Source: an uncultured marine group I thaumarchaeote (lineage in GTDB: Archaea > Thermoproteota > Nitrososphaeria > Nitrososphaerales > Nitrosopumilaceae). From it: DNA of 62,075 nucleotides. Positions 37,541-45,987 of this stretch are shown one piece after another. Below the pieces are notes generated by a model. It was not told the DNA's origin. It ran no database searches and worked only from the letters and a program-made list of their open reading frames with translations. The position numbers and the translations under genes were made by a program. Positions within the stretch are counted from its first letter, which is position 1, and each line of letters opens with the position of its first letter. The DNA lies in contig CABXPS010000001.1 of the NCBI GenBank assembly GCA_902514095.1, positions 1 through 62,075 of the forward strand, in the 5' to 3' direction.

Positions 37541-38182
37541 TTAGAATTCATCGAAAGTTTTTAAAAATACTTCTAATGGTTGATTTCCACGAATTTTAAT
37601 CATTTTTTGTTCATCGAATATTAAAAAAGATGGAGTTGCATCAATTCCAATTTCTTTTCCAAATTCATAAAGTAAATCTACTTTATTTTCATATTTATGA
37701 TCATCTAAACATTTGTTAAATTTTTTTAAATCTAGATCAACTGTTTCAGCAAATTTATCTAGTGATTCCCTTGTAATCCAACCTGTTCTTTCTCCTCCCC
37801 AATTCTTGAAAAGTTCGTCATGATATTTCCAATATTTCTTTTGATCCTGTGCACAATAAGATGCCTCAGCAGCTAATTTTGAATCCAACCCATTTAAGGG
37901 AAAATCTTTAAAAATTATTTTTACTTTTCCAGTTTTAATGAAATCTTCATTGATTATGTCTAGTGTATTTTGATGGAATTTGTAGCAAAATGTACATTGA
38001 TAATCTCCCCATTCTACGATTGTAATTGGTGCATTGATATTGCCCATAAATGGTGATCCATTTTCAATTAGTTTTGTTGATGTTAATTTTTCTGAATTAT
38101 TTGAATTAACTCCATATTCGCTAAGAACTCCTCCTACCAAAACTCCGATCATAATTGGTATTGTTAAATAGTATAATTTCAT
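37541..38182 (-). CDS. exported DsbA/DsbG-like thioredoxin-fold oxidoreductase
   Basis: 213 residues with an N-terminal membrane segment or uncleaved signal (YYLTIPIMIGVLVGGVL). Active site CTFC in WGDYQCTFCYKF, a thioredoxin-fold insertion, and the cis-proline region IDATPSFLIFD. Likely oxidises or isomerises disulfides in exported proteins, several of which in this window carry cysteine pairs. Confidence 0.9.
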   Translation of the reverse strand: MKLYYLTIPIMIGVLVGGVLSEYGVNSNNSEKLTSTKLIENGSPFMGNINAPITIVEWGDYQCTFCYKFHQNTLDIINEDFIKTGKVKIIFKDFPLNGLDSKLAAEASYCAQDQKKYWKYHDELFKNWGGERTGWITRESLDKFAETVDLDLKKFNKCLDDHKYENKVDLLYEFGKEIGIDATPSFLIFDEQKMIKIRGNQPLEVFLKTFDEF

Positions 38183-38330
38183 AATTTTTATTTCATTTCT
38201 AATTCTAAATATCTTCGTTAATTTTTATTTCTAAAATTTTAACTTTCAGTTTATAAATTATTTTGCTAACTCACATACCGATCAAAATAACAATTTCGAA
38301 TTAATTTTTAAAATAACGTTATCAAAGAAC

Positions 38331-38338
38331 ATAAATAC
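38331..38338 (+). promoter_or_regulatory. TATA box of cbtB
   Basis: ATAAATAC centred about 26 bases before the ATG at 38360; leaderless arrangement. It also argues for ATG at 38360 rather than the TTG one codon earlier. Confidence 0.5.
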
Positions 38339-38359
38339 ATTCAACAAAATGTAATTTTG

Positions 38360-38575
38360 ATGTCTAAAGTACAACAACTTAATGTATCGAAAACAAGCGT
38401 ATCAAAAATTGCGATTTTGGCATTAGCTATTGTATTTGCAATAGGATTATTCGTTGTAGGATTTGATCAAGGTCATATCTTTAGTTTAGTATATGGTGAA
38501 CAAGCATTCATTGATCTTACTATCCATGAACTAACTCATGATATGAGACATGCAGCAGGATTTCCGTGTCATTAA
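38360..38575 (+). CDS. cbtB: cobalt transporter subunit CbtB
   Basis: 71 residues: one membrane helix (IAILALAIVFAIGLFVVGF) and a metal-binding tail HELTHDMRHAAGFPCH, the CbtB signature. Works with CbtA in cobalt uptake for cobalamin synthesis. cbtA starts 71 bases downstream. No cobalamin riboswitch is seen in the 170 bases before it, so control is more likely by promoter-binding regulators. Confidence 0.93.
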   Translation: MSKVQQLNVSKTSVSKIAILALAIVFAIGLFVVGFDQGHIFSLVYGEQAFIDLTIHELTHDMRHAAGFPCH

Positions 38576-38646
38576 CATTAATTTTACTCTTCTAACTTTT
38601 TAAGATCAAAGTATTCTATTAATTACTAGAATATCATTCATAATTT

Positions 38647-39369
38647 ATGAAGAGTGTTCTCTTTATTGTAATTGTTTTAATTTCAGGCGCACTTGCAGGT
38701 ACAATTCATGGTGTAGTTAATTTTGCAATTGTTGAACCATACCTTGATCAGGCAATTGGTATTGAAAATCAGAATCTTTTTGCATCTGGTGAAGAAGAAG
38801 ATAATCCTCAATTTTGGGCCGAATATGAAAGTTATAGAATTTGGCAAAAAAGTGGTCAAGTTTTAGCTGGAATAGTTTTGGGAATTGCCATGGGTTCCTT
38901 ATTTGGAATTGTATATGTTTTATCTAGAAATTCTTTACCTGGAAAAAACGATGTATCTAAGTCATTAATTCTTGCAGGTATTATGTGGATTGTCATTTAC
39001 TTGATTCCATTTTTAAAATATCCTGCAAACCCTCCTACTGTAGGTGATGGTGAAACTGTTGTTCTTAGAGCGATTTTATACATTTCATTTATTTTAATTT
39101 CAGGGTTTGGAGCATTTATCTTTTACAAATTATCTAAGAAATTTCAAAATAATAAAAAATATTTGGGATTATTTGGTTACGTTATTTTTATTGTGATTAC
39201 ATTTTTTGTAATGCCAGAAAACCCAGATCAAATAACTGCTCCGATGAATTTGGTTAATGAATTTAGATTGATGTCTATTTTAGGTGTGTCCTCTTTTTGG
39301 GGTTCAATAGGAATTATCTTGGGAGTATTTTGGAAAAAATTTGGAAATACTAATATTCCTTCATCATAG
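38647..39369 (+). CDS. cbtA: cobalt transporter subunit CbtA
   Basis: 240 residues with about five or six membrane helices (for example FIVIVLISGALAGTIHGVVN at the start and GIVLGIAMGSLFGIVYVL near residue 80). The N-terminal G-A-L-A-G-x-x-H and EPYLDQAI segments fit the CbtA family. Pairs with CbtB for cobalt entry; a cobalamin adenosyltransferase gene lies at 57141. Confidence 0.92.
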   Translation: MKSVLFIVIVLISGALAGTIHGVVNFAIVEPYLDQAIGIENQNLFASGEEEDNPQFWAEYESYRIWQKSGQVLAGIVLGIAMGSLFGIVYVLSRNSLPGKNDVSKSLILAGIMWIVIYLIPFLKYPANPPTVGDGETVVLRAILYISFILISGFGAFIFYKLSKKFQNNKKYLGLFGYVIFIVITFFVMPENPDQITAPMNLVNEFRLMSILGVSSFWGSIGIILGVFWKKFGNTNIPSS

Positions 39370-39415
39370 ATTTATTATTCATTCTTGTTCTACAGAATCA
39401 GAATGAAATATCCTG

Positions 39416-39423
39416 TTTAAATA
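39416..39423 (+). promoter_or_regulatory. TATA box of the first tandem regulator
   Basis: TTTAAATA centred about 26 bases before the ATG at 39446; shows that the regulator pair has its own promoter, separate from cbtBA. Confidence 0.55.
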
Positions 39424-39445
39424 GATAAGATGTTTCATCAAATTC

Positions 39446-39775
39446 ATGTCAAGACGACTTACATTACCTCAATTAAAAAAATATGACATTGGTCAAAAAG
39501 TAATTGAAGCATTGGCTGATTCTGAATCACGTGCAATACTATTTTCAATTGTAAAAAAAGGTAGTACTGCAGCAGAACTCTCAGATAAACTAAAAATTCC
39601 CTTGAGTTCAGTTTACAAGAAATTATCTGATCTTGAAGAATTAACCTTGATTAAAGTAGAAAAATGGATGATTTCTGATAAAGGTAGAAAGTATAAGGTC
39701 TACAAAAGTAGAATAAAACAGGCTGAAATTTCTATAAAAAAGCCTGAACCAGTTTTAATATTGGTATCTAATTAG
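39446..39775 (+). CDS. winged-helix transcriptional regulator, tandem copy 1
   Basis: 109 residues: a winged helix-turn-helix of the ArsR/TrmB-like type (STAAELSDKLKIPLSSVYKKLSDL ... LIKVEKW), followed by a short basic wing and a C-terminal strand (EISIKKPEPVLILV). About 35-40% identical by eye to the next gene, so a tandem duplication. Located 76 bases after cbtA, which makes metal- or cobalamin-related control a reasonable guess, but nothing proves it. Confidence 0.8.
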   Translation: MSRRLTLPQLKKYDIGQKVIEALADSESRAILFSIVKKGSTAAELSDKLKIPLSSVYKKLSDLEELTLIKVEKWMISDKGRKYKVYKSRIKQAEISIKKPEPVLILVSN

Positions 39776-39782
39776 TTAGTTT

Positions 39783-40121
39783 GTGTCAAAACGAAATATA
39801 ATTCAATTATCTGAGTTCAATGTTACTCAAAAAATCATCGAATCATTAAGTAATGTATGTACACGTTCAGTCTTATTTTCAGTCAAAAATGAATCTAAAG
39901 ATGTCATGCAAATTGCAGATGAATTAAAAATATCAATTTCAACTGTTTACAAAACACTATCTACATTAGAAGATCTTGCATTGGCTGAAATTGACAGATA
40001 TGTAATTTCTCCAGAAGGCAAAAAAATTAAACTTTATCGTAGTAGAATTGGAAAAGTGGAAATAACATTGGATGATCTTGAACCAATTCTAATGTTACAT
40101 CCTAATGATTCTAAAAATTAA
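39783..40121 (+). CDS. winged-helix transcriptional regulator, tandem copy 2
   Basis: 112 residues from a GTG start 8 bases after copy 1. Same layout: N-terminal helix, winged helix (DVMQIADELKISISTVYKTL), and tail EITLDDLEPILML. The recognition-helix residues differ moderately from copy 1, so the pair may bind different sites or form heterodimers. The stop shares TTAA with the convergent gene. Confidence 0.8.
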   Translation: MSKRNIIQLSEFNVTQKIIESLSNVCTRSVLFSVKNESKDVMQIADELKISISTVYKTLSTLEDLALAEIDRYVISPEGKKIKLYRSRIGKVEITLDDLEPILMLHPNDSKN

Positions 40122-40345
40122 TTAGATTTTTTTTCAGACTTTAATGGTATTTGATTACAACTGCCACAACCATTCTTTCTTGTACCAAACCAAATTAATG
40201 CTGATGGTAATAATAGATAAAGTAGCATGGCATTTTCAAAACCTAATAATTCTTTATTTTCTAAAAGAATTCCTGAAAATATTATTACTGCAGATGAAAC
40301 TAATCCTACTGCTGAAATTTTATTAATTTTATCTTTTAATCCCAT
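40118..40345 (-). CDS. small two-helix membrane protein, 75 aa
   Basis: Two membrane helices (ISAVGLVSSAVIIFSGILL and ENAMLLYLLLPSALIWFG) and a C-terminal Cys-x2-Cys (GCGSCNQ). Function unknown. It follows purP by 12 bases on the same strand and may be co-transcribed. Confidence 0.65.
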   Translation of the reverse strand: MGLKDKINKISAVGLVSSAVIIFSGILLENKELLGFENAMLLYLLLPSALIWFGTRKNGCGSCNQIPLKSEKKSN

Positions 40346-40357
40346 TTCATATTCCTT

Positions 40358-41383
40358 CTATGTAGTAATTTCATCTAGTTGATTTTTTTCTGTTGCTATT
40401 TTTATTTCTCTTGCAATTCTTTTACCCATACTCATATTTTCATTAAATAATAATGAGTAGTAGGGAGAACCATCCATGTAGATGTTGGTTCCTGCAACAA
40501 TTCTTGCTGAAAATTCAAATGATGTAAATTTTGCATTTTCATCATACACCCCTTCTATACAAAATGGACCATTCATGCCTGGGGACACAACTCTTTTTGC
40601 AGCTTCAACAAAATTTTCACCCATCGTATATACTTCATCTAATAATGATTCTCTCAAAACTAGGGGGCTGTTCCCAATTACGTTAAACGATGGAACTTTT
40701 TTTGATTTTAATTGTTGCTCTGCTGGAATTCTTCCAAGACCTTCAATATCTGATTCATGTCTTTGATCAACTCCAAAGAATTCTAATTCGTTAGTTAACG
40801 GTGAGTAGAAGAATTGTAAATATGCTAAAACACCTGCAGCATATTCTTGAATGTATAGAGTTTCATCTTTTGAAATAACTCCTTCTGAAATTAATTGATT
40901 TCTTTTTGTATTGTAATCTTCTTCATTAGCTGCCATAAAGTATCCTTTACCGCCAGCTGCTCCTTGTCTTTTTACAATTACCAATTTTTCAATATCTTTT
41001 GGGTCTGTCACTGGTTTTGGCATTGGAAGATTTGCTTCTCTCATGAGTTTTTCTTTCATTTCTCTGTCTGATTCCCATCTGAGAATCCATTTGTTTCCAA
41101 ACATAGGAGTTTTGATAGATTCAATTTCTTCAGAATTCATTTGCGCAATCAATGTTCCATGAGGAATCAAAACTGCATTATTTTCTTCAAGAGTTTTTTG
41201 ACATTTTGCATCAAGAATTTCTTTAAAAGAATCCACCATAATTAATTCATCAATAAATGGAAATCTACGATATAATTTTTCACGTTTTTTTTCACAAACT
41301 AAAATTGTTTTAAGACCTTCATCTTTTGCACCTTTTAGAACCTGTAAGGAGCAGTGAGAACCCAAAGTTGCTATGGCTGTCAT
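40358..41383 (-). CDS. purP: FAICAR synthetase (formate-dependent), PurP
   Basis: ATP-grasp ligase that formylates AICAR using formate and ATP, the archaeal substitute for the folate-dependent step of purine synthesis. 341 residues; N-terminal ATLGSHCSLQVLKGAKDEG (the usual SHSALQI form), ATP-binding VKRQGAAGGKGYF, and the C-terminal FSARIVAGTNIYMDGSPY are family hallmarks. ATG start; other pur genes are not nearby. Confidence 0.95.
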   Translation of the reverse strand: MTAIATLGSHCSLQVLKGAKDEGLKTILVCEKKREKLYRRFPFIDELIMVDSFKEILDAKCQKTLEENNAVLIPHGTLIAQMNSEEIESIKTPMFGNKWILRWESDREMKEKLMREANLPMPKPVTDPKDIEKLVIVKRQGAAGGKGYFMAANEEDYNTKRNQLISEGVISKDETLYIQEYAAGVLAYLQFFYSPLTNELEFFGVDQRHESDIEGLGRIPAEQQLKSKKVPSFNVIGNSPLVLRESLLDEVYTMGENFVEAAKRVVSPGMNGPFCIEGVYDENAKFTSFEFSARIVAGTNIYMDGSPYYSLLFNENMSMGKRIAREIKIATEKNQLDEITT

Positions 41384-41523
41384 TTTCTTACTCTAAGTAT
41401 AATTTTGTACTTTATGAACTATACCCGTTCTGATATGTGCTAAAAATCACTTAATTGGAAAATTTGGAGTCCTGAAAAGATATGACGTATCGACGTTCTT
41501 TATCTCACCAAGACTCTAATTTA

Positions 41524-41553
41524 TTGTAGATCGCACTACTATTTGTAGATCGC
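41524..41553 (+). repeat. tandem TTGTAGATCGC motifs
   Basis: TTGTAGATCGC occurs at 41524-41534 and again at 41543-41553, 19 bases apart (about two helical turns). The core TAGATCG also occurs in the inverted repeat at 33996-34014. Just downstream of (and reading toward) the small gene ending at 41566. May be a regulator binding site. Confidence 0.4.
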
Positions 41554-41565
41554 TATTCTATTGAA

Positions 41566-41793
41566 TTAGCCATTTTTGGTGCCTGATGCCCCATGCGCAG
41601 ATGTAACATATTGAAAAACTTCATCAATTAATTCCACACTTAGTTCTGATTTAATGTCCTCAGGAATCACTTTTAAAACAAAATCATACATTGTTGTATT
41701 TTTAGGTAGTTCGTCTCTTTCTTGTAATAAAGAAAAAACTGCAATACCGTTTGAAATGATAGATATTATCTTCTCTTTATTGTTTAAAGGCAT
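41566..41793 (-). CDS. hypothetical protein, 75 aa
   Basis: Helical soluble protein (EKIISIISNGIAVFSLLQERDELP); ends in a flexible HGASGTKNG tail. Divergent from aspS with an 85-base shared promoter region. No known family. Confidence 0.6.
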   Translation of the reverse strand: MPLNNKEKIISIISNGIAVFSLLQERDELPKNTTMYDFVLKVIPEDIKSELSVELIDEVFQYVTSAHGASGTKNG

Positions 41794-41878
41794 GGTTGTA
41801 CTGAAATGTCCCAGCTAATTAATCTAAAACTACGTCAAAAAATTAATTATACCAGAAAATATGCAATAATTGTAAATT

Positions 41879-43189
41879 ATGATAGACACTGAATTAGGAA
41901 AATTACGCAGATCTCATTATTCTGATGAATTAAACTCATCCATGGATGGTATCAAGGTAACTGTAATGGGATGGGTCTTAACTGTAAGAGGTCATGGAAA
42001 TATCAGTTTTGCAACTATTCGAGATAAAAATGGATCTCTTTCAATTGTTGCAAAAAAAGGGGATTGTCCTGATGAAATACGTGAAAAAATCTCCTCTCTA
42101 AAAGCACACTCATCTATTGCAATAATTGGAACCATAAAAGCATCTGAAAAAGCACCAAGTGGATTTGAAATTATTCCCACAGAGTTACGGGTATTTTCTG
42201 AAGTAACCACAATTCCTCCATTTGAGCCAACTGCAAAAACTGTCAAAAATATTGATACTCGTTTAGAAGTAAGACCAATTGATCTTAGACGTAATATATT
42301 ACAACATGTTTTCAAAACTAGAAGTTTAGTTTTAAAAACAATTAGAGATTATTTCAATGATCAAAATTTTATTGAAATCAATACCCCAAAAATGATTGCA
42401 ACAGCTACTGAAGGTGGAGCTGCATTATTTCCAATATTTTACTATAACAAAGAAGCATTTTTGGCACAAAGTCCCCAATTGTATAAAGAACAATTAACTA
42501 TGAGTTTTGAAAAAGTTTTTGAAATCGCACCAATTTTTAGAGCAGAGCCTTCAAGAACAAATAGACATTTAGCTGAAGCAATATCAATAGATTTGGAAGA
42601 AGCTTTTGTAGATTACAATGATGTGATGAACAGAATAGAGGAAATCATAAAAGTTTCAATTATTGCAGTTAATGATTACATAAAAAATAACCCTGATTCA
42701 GAATTTACACCAACTCCAGTACCTGAAAGCATTCCCAGATACACATACGATGATCTTGTAGATAGAATGCAAAAAGCAGGAGCAAAAATAGAATGGGGTG
42801 ATGACTTGTATCCATCAAATCTTAAAAAAATTGGTTTAGACGGTTTTTACTTTATTACTGATTGGCCACTTGGACCAAAGCCATTTTACGTAAAAGATAG
42901 TAAGTCTAATCCAAAAATTTCAGAATCATTTGATTTGATGTTTGGAGATTTGGAATTGTCTTCCGGCAGTACAAGAATTGAAAAACGTGATGAGTTAGCT
43001 CAAAGAATGAGTAACAAAGGTATGAAAACAGACTCCTTCGAGTACCATCTTAATGCGTTTGATTACGGTGTCCCACCACACGCAGGTTGTGGTATTGGTC
43101 TTGAGAGATTAATCATGGCTTTAACTGGAACTGAAAATATTCGTGACACTACATTTTATCCAAGAGATGTTGATAGACTAACCCCATAA
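41879..43189 (+). CDS. aspS: aspartyl-tRNA synthetase, probably non-discriminating
   Basis: 436 residues, archaeal/eukaryal-type class II enzyme: N-terminal OB-fold for the anticodon, motif 2 IFRAEPSRTNRH, motif 3 GIGLERLIM. In the OB-fold, GWV is followed by Leu, and the later loop reads EKAPSGFE, with Pro where discriminating archaeal enzymes carry Lys. Those positions are known to control acceptance of tRNA-Asn. With gatCAB 2.5 kb downstream, this enzyme probably charges both tRNA-Asp and tRNA-Asn with aspartate, the latter then being amidated. Confidence 0.94.
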   Translation: MIDTELGKLRRSHYSDELNSSMDGIKVTVMGWVLTVRGHGNISFATIRDKNGSLSIVAKKGDCPDEIREKISSLKAHSSIAIIGTIKASEKAPSGFEIIPTELRVFSEVTTIPPFEPTAKTVKNIDTRLEVRPIDLRRNILQHVFKTRSLVLKTIRDYFNDQNFIEINTPKMIATATEGGAALFPIFYYNKEAFLAQSPQLYKEQLTMSFEKVFEIAPIFRAEPSRTNRHLAEAISIDLEEAFVDYNDVMNRIEEIIKVSIIAVNDYIKNNPDSEFTPTPVPESIPRYTYDDLVDRMQKAGAKIEWGDDLYPSNLKKIGLDGFYFITDWPLGPKPFYVKDSKSNPKISESFDLMFGDLELSSGSTRIEKRDELAQRMSNKGMKTDSFEYHLNAFDYGVPPHAGCGIGLERLIMALTGTENIRDTTFYPRDVDRLTP

Positions 43190-43195
43190 TCCTAT

Positions 43196-43405
43196 ATGCC
43201 GAATTCAGGAAATTTTCACTCGTCAAAATCTAATGCTAGAATATTTTGTGCATGGTGTCAGAAATGGAAAACTGGACACATAGTTTTAAAATTTACAAAG
43301 GGCGCAAATTGGAAAATTCACAAACATTTCAAAGGTGACAAAGCTTGCAAAGGTTCAGATAAAGTTGTCATGAAACCAAATTCTCCTACATCATCTGAAA
43401 AATAG
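43196..43405 (+). CDS. small zinc-finger-like protein, 69 aa
   Basis: Cys-x2-Cys (FCAWCQKW) near residue 19, His residues (WKIHKHFKG), and a final Cys (KACKGS) give one zinc site. Basic overall, possibly RNA-binding. It starts 6 bases after aspS and is probably co-transcribed. Confidence 0.65.
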   Translation: MPNSGNFHSSKSNARIFCAWCQKWKTGHIVLKFTKGANWKIHKHFKGDKACKGSDKVVMKPNSPTSSEK

Positions 43406-43499
43406 ACTAGTATCAATTCAATTGTTTTATGGTTTACTGAAAATCCTCAAAATAATGTTTTAATTTTAATACAGTAAAACAATTTTTCAATTCATACTT

Positions 43500-44768
43500 A
43501 TGATTGAGAGTTTATCAAAAATTATCAAAATTAGTGGTCCTGGACTACTATTTGCGAGTACTGCAATAGGGGTATCACATCTAATCCAATCAACTAGAGC
43601 AGGGGCAGATTTTGGATTGATGATAATTGGGTTTGTAGTATTAGTTAGTGTACTGAAATACCCATTTTTTGAATATGGTTCAAGATATGCAAACTCCACT
43701 CAAACAAGTATAATTGACGGATACAAAAAATTAGGAACTCCAATTTTAGTTTTGTATCTAATAATTACTGTATGTTCAATGTTTTTTGTAACAGGTGCCG
43801 TAGGGTTTGTAACTGCTGGATTTTTTGAGAATTTATTTAATTTAGAATTTTTGGGAGAATGGTCCATCATACTACTATTCATTTCATGTGTATTGATTTT
43901 AGGAATTGGTAAATTTCATTTGTTAGATAATTTGATCAAAATTATTGTAACTGTTTTAGTTGTATCCACTGTACTAGCATTTTCACTTACTGTAATTAAT
44001 GGACCAGTAGAACCTGTAGATGATTTTATTCCAAAAGAATTATGGACAACAACAGGAATTTTCTTTTTATTGGCCTTAATGGGTTGGATGCCAACTGCAA
44101 TAGATTTATCAAGTTGGAATAGCTTATGGACTTTAGAAAAAATAAAACAATCAAACTATAGACCCAAATTAAAAGAGACTCTTTTAGAATTTAGAATTTC
44201 TTATCTTCTTACAGGGATTTTAGCAATAATGTTTGTTACCCTAGGTACTTTCATCTTTTATGGTTCGGGTGAAGAACTTCCTAACAATAATTCCCAATTT
44301 GCGCATACAATTATTACAATGTATAGTGATGTGATGGGAAATTGGAGCTATATTGTAATTTCTGCATCAGCATTTACTGTGATGTTTGGAACAATTCTGG
44401 CTGTATTTGATGGATATTCTAGGGCACTTAACAGAACTGTGGAGTTATTATTTAGAAAAAATAATACAAATCAATCTACTAGTTCACGAAAATTATATTC
44501 TGTTTTTCTTGTTCTATTAGCCTCAGGTTCACTGATAATTGTACTCCAATTTGGAGATAATCTCAAGGAATTAGTTGATTTTGCAACAATTCTTTCATTT
44601 GTAATTGCTCCAGTTATTGCAATTTTTAATTATAGATTAGTGACTGGAAAATATTTGGAAAAATCTCATCAACCTTCAATATTGTTAAAAATTCTAAGCA
44701 TATCTGGAATTTTATTCTTATCTGGATTTGCTGTATATTTCATATTATTAAAATTCATTTTAAATTAA
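43500..44768 (+). CDS. Nramp-like divalent metal transporter, divergent metal site
   Basis: 422 residues with about 11 membrane helices. The N-terminus SGPGLLFASTAIGVSHLIQS matches Nramp helix 1, but the canonical DPGN metal-binding motif is replaced by an A-I-G-V-S-H segment, and the helix 6 MPH motif by GWMPTAIDLSSW. This is a recognised divergent branch of the family, so the ion carried (Mn, Fe, Mg or another) cannot be stated. Own promoter likely in the 94 bases before it. Confidence 0.85.
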   Translation: MIESLSKIIKISGPGLLFASTAIGVSHLIQSTRAGADFGLMIIGFVVLVSVLKYPFFEYGSRYANSTQTSIIDGYKKLGTPILVLYLIITVCSMFFVTGAVGFVTAGFFENLFNLEFLGEWSIILLFISCVLILGIGKFHLLDNLIKIIVTVLVVSTVLAFSLTVINGPVEPVDDFIPKELWTTTGIFFLLALMGWMPTAIDLSSWNSLWTLEKIKQSNYRPKLKETLLEFRISYLLTGILAIMFVTLGTFIFYGSGEELPNNNSQFAHTIITMYSDVMGNWSYIVISASAFTVMFGTILAVFDGYSRALNRTVELLFRKNNTNQSTSSRKLYSVFLVLLASGSLIIVLQFGDNLKELVDFATILSFVIAPVIAIFNYRLVTGKYLEKSHQPSILLKILSISGILFLSGFAVYFILLKFILN

Positions 44769-44800
44769 AAATTTTTATTTAATTCAAATTTTAACAACAT

Positions 44801-45328
44801 ATGCCATTTGTAAAAGAAGGCAATGAAACACATCCTGATGTTTTTTCATTGTATAAAGAAATTAATGATGAATTGCAAATTGGTAAAATTCCAAATATTT
44901 TAAAAACTACATCAATTGATCCACAGATAGCAAAATGGTTTTGGGATGGAGTAAAAATCATCCTACTTCGTGAATCATCTATTCCAAGAATTTTAAAAGA
45001 ATCTATTGCAGTTGTAGTTTCAAATGCAAATTCATGTAAATATTGTACACAAGCACATGGAATGTTACTACAATTAATGGGATTTACGGATCAACAAATT
45101 ATTGATCTTAAAAATAATTTTAAAAGTTTTTCAGATAAAGAAAAAGCTGCACTAAACTATGCATTAAAAATCAATGATTCCGCAAACAAAACTACATCTG
45201 ATGATCATAAAATTTTAAAAGATTTCGGATATGATGATAAACAAATTGTAGAAATTACATCTGTTGTTGCTGCTTTTAATTGGGCAAATATTATTGCAGA
45301 TGCATTAGGTACAGAAATGGAATCCTAA
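44801..45328 (+). CDS. carboxymuconolactone decarboxylase/AhpD-like protein
   Basis: 175 residues, all-helical. The motif NSCKYCTQAHG gives Cys-x2-Cys-x3-His, the redox centre of AhpD-like alkylhydroperoxidases. Probably a peroxide or thiol reductase; a different physiological partner is possible. It starts 32 bases after the Nramp-like gene. Confidence 0.88.
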   Translation: MPFVKEGNETHPDVFSLYKEINDELQIGKIPNILKTTSIDPQIAKWFWDGVKIILLRESSIPRILKESIAVVVSNANSCKYCTQAHGMLLQLMGFTDQQIIDLKNNFKSFSDKEKAALNYALKINDSANKTTSDDHKILKDFGYDDKQIVEITSVVAAFNWANIIADALGTEMES

Positions 45329-45363
45329 TGACATGATATTTTATGATATAATTTGATCATACA

Positions 45364-45403
45364 ATCAATTTTTTCATTGTTTTTTTATTTTATGAAAATT
45401 TAG
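45364..45403 (+). repeat. 40-base promoter-like repeat, copy 1
   Basis: Matches 45519-45558 at 38 of 40 positions (differences only C/T). Contains TTTTATGA at 45388-45395, about 26 bases before the start of the hairpin RNA at 45417. Confidence 0.9.
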
Positions 45404-45416
45404 AAATAGAAATCAA

Positions 45417-45485
45417 GCCAAGATTACAAAGGAACATGAAAAGAAAGGGGATTTGAACCGAACTGGAATTCATGTTAATCTAGGC
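45417..45485 (+). ncRNA. candidate small RNA, tandem copy A
   Basis: Nested inverted repeats: GCC 45417-45419 with GGC 45483-45485; AGATT 45421-45425 with AATCT 45477-45481; then a perfect 8-bp helix AACATGAA 45433-45440 with TTCATGTT 45469-45476 closing a loop that has CC-GAACT-GG. Starts where the upstream TTTTATGA box would place transcription. Not a tRNA. No coding frame covers it. Confidence 0.6.
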
Positions 45486-45518
45486 ATAAATTTTGTATAA
45501 ACCAAAATTACTGTTTAG

Positions 45519-45558
45519 ATCAATTTTTTTATTGTTTTTTTATTTTATGAAAATTCAG
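45519..45558 (+). repeat. 40-base promoter-like repeat, copy 2
   Basis: Second copy, offset 155 bases from 45364-45403. Contains TTTTATGA at 45543-45550, about 25 bases before the second structured RNA at 45569. Confidence 0.9.
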
Positions 45559-45568
45559 TAAAGCATAG

Positions 45569-45652
45569 TATTGCCATGGGTAATGCTGGGCTGCGATAAT
45601 TCAAACTAACGCATCTTTTGGGATTATCGCTCTACCTTGTGGCTAAACAATA
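45569..45652 (+). ncRNA. candidate small RNA, tandem copy B
   Basis: Four nested complementary pairs in register: TATTG 45569-45573 with CAATA 45648-45652; CCA 45574-45576 with TGG 45640-45642; GGTA 45579-45582 with TACC 45633-45636; and a perfect 8-bp helix GCGATAAT 45593-45600 with ATTATCGC 45623-45630, loop 22. Folds as one long interrupted hairpin, differing in sequence from copy A but behind the same promoter repeat. Ends ~70 bases before gatC. Confidence 0.65.
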
Positions 45653-45721
45653 AGATCAAAGTAATTTGTGCCTACCATTTTATAGTAAGATTGATAGATT
45701 AACCTCATAGGAGTATAGAAA

Positions 45722-45985
45722 ATGGTTACCGTTGAAGAAATTGAACATGTTTCAAAATTAATGAAAATAAATGTAGATGATCATAGTGAATACCTAGAAA
45801 AAGTTCAAACAATGATTAGTTATTTTGATATTTTAGATTCTGCAGGTGTTGAATCTGAAGAAATTTCTATGCCAGAAATCCCAATTGAACAATTACGAAA
45901 TGATGAACATATTCCATTTGGGGATAAATTAATTGAAAAAATGAACCATTACAAAGGAACATTCGTTAGAGCACCAAAGATGTAA
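45722..45985 (+). CDS. gatC: Asp/Glu-tRNA amidotransferase subunit C
   Basis: 87-residue linker subunit that holds GatA and GatB together; begins VTVEEIEHVSKLMKI and has the usual AGVESEEI segment and the FVRAPKM end. Unlike many genes here it has a leader: AGGAG at 45709-45713 lies 8 bases before the ATG. gatA follows after 2 bases. Confidence 0.94.
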   Translation: MVTVEEIEHVSKLMKINVDDHSEYLEKVQTMISYFDILDSAGVESEEISMPEIPIEQLRNDEHIPFGDKLIEKMNHYKGTFVRAPKM

Positions 45986-45987
45986 TT

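Noticed and set aside
45440-45475. Minus-strand tRNA-like fragment (GGTTCAAATCC-like T-loop match), possible integration site
   Set aside because: Only two T-stem pairs fit, no acceptor or D arm is present, and the same bases are better explained as part of a plus-strand hairpin RNA behind a promoter repeat.
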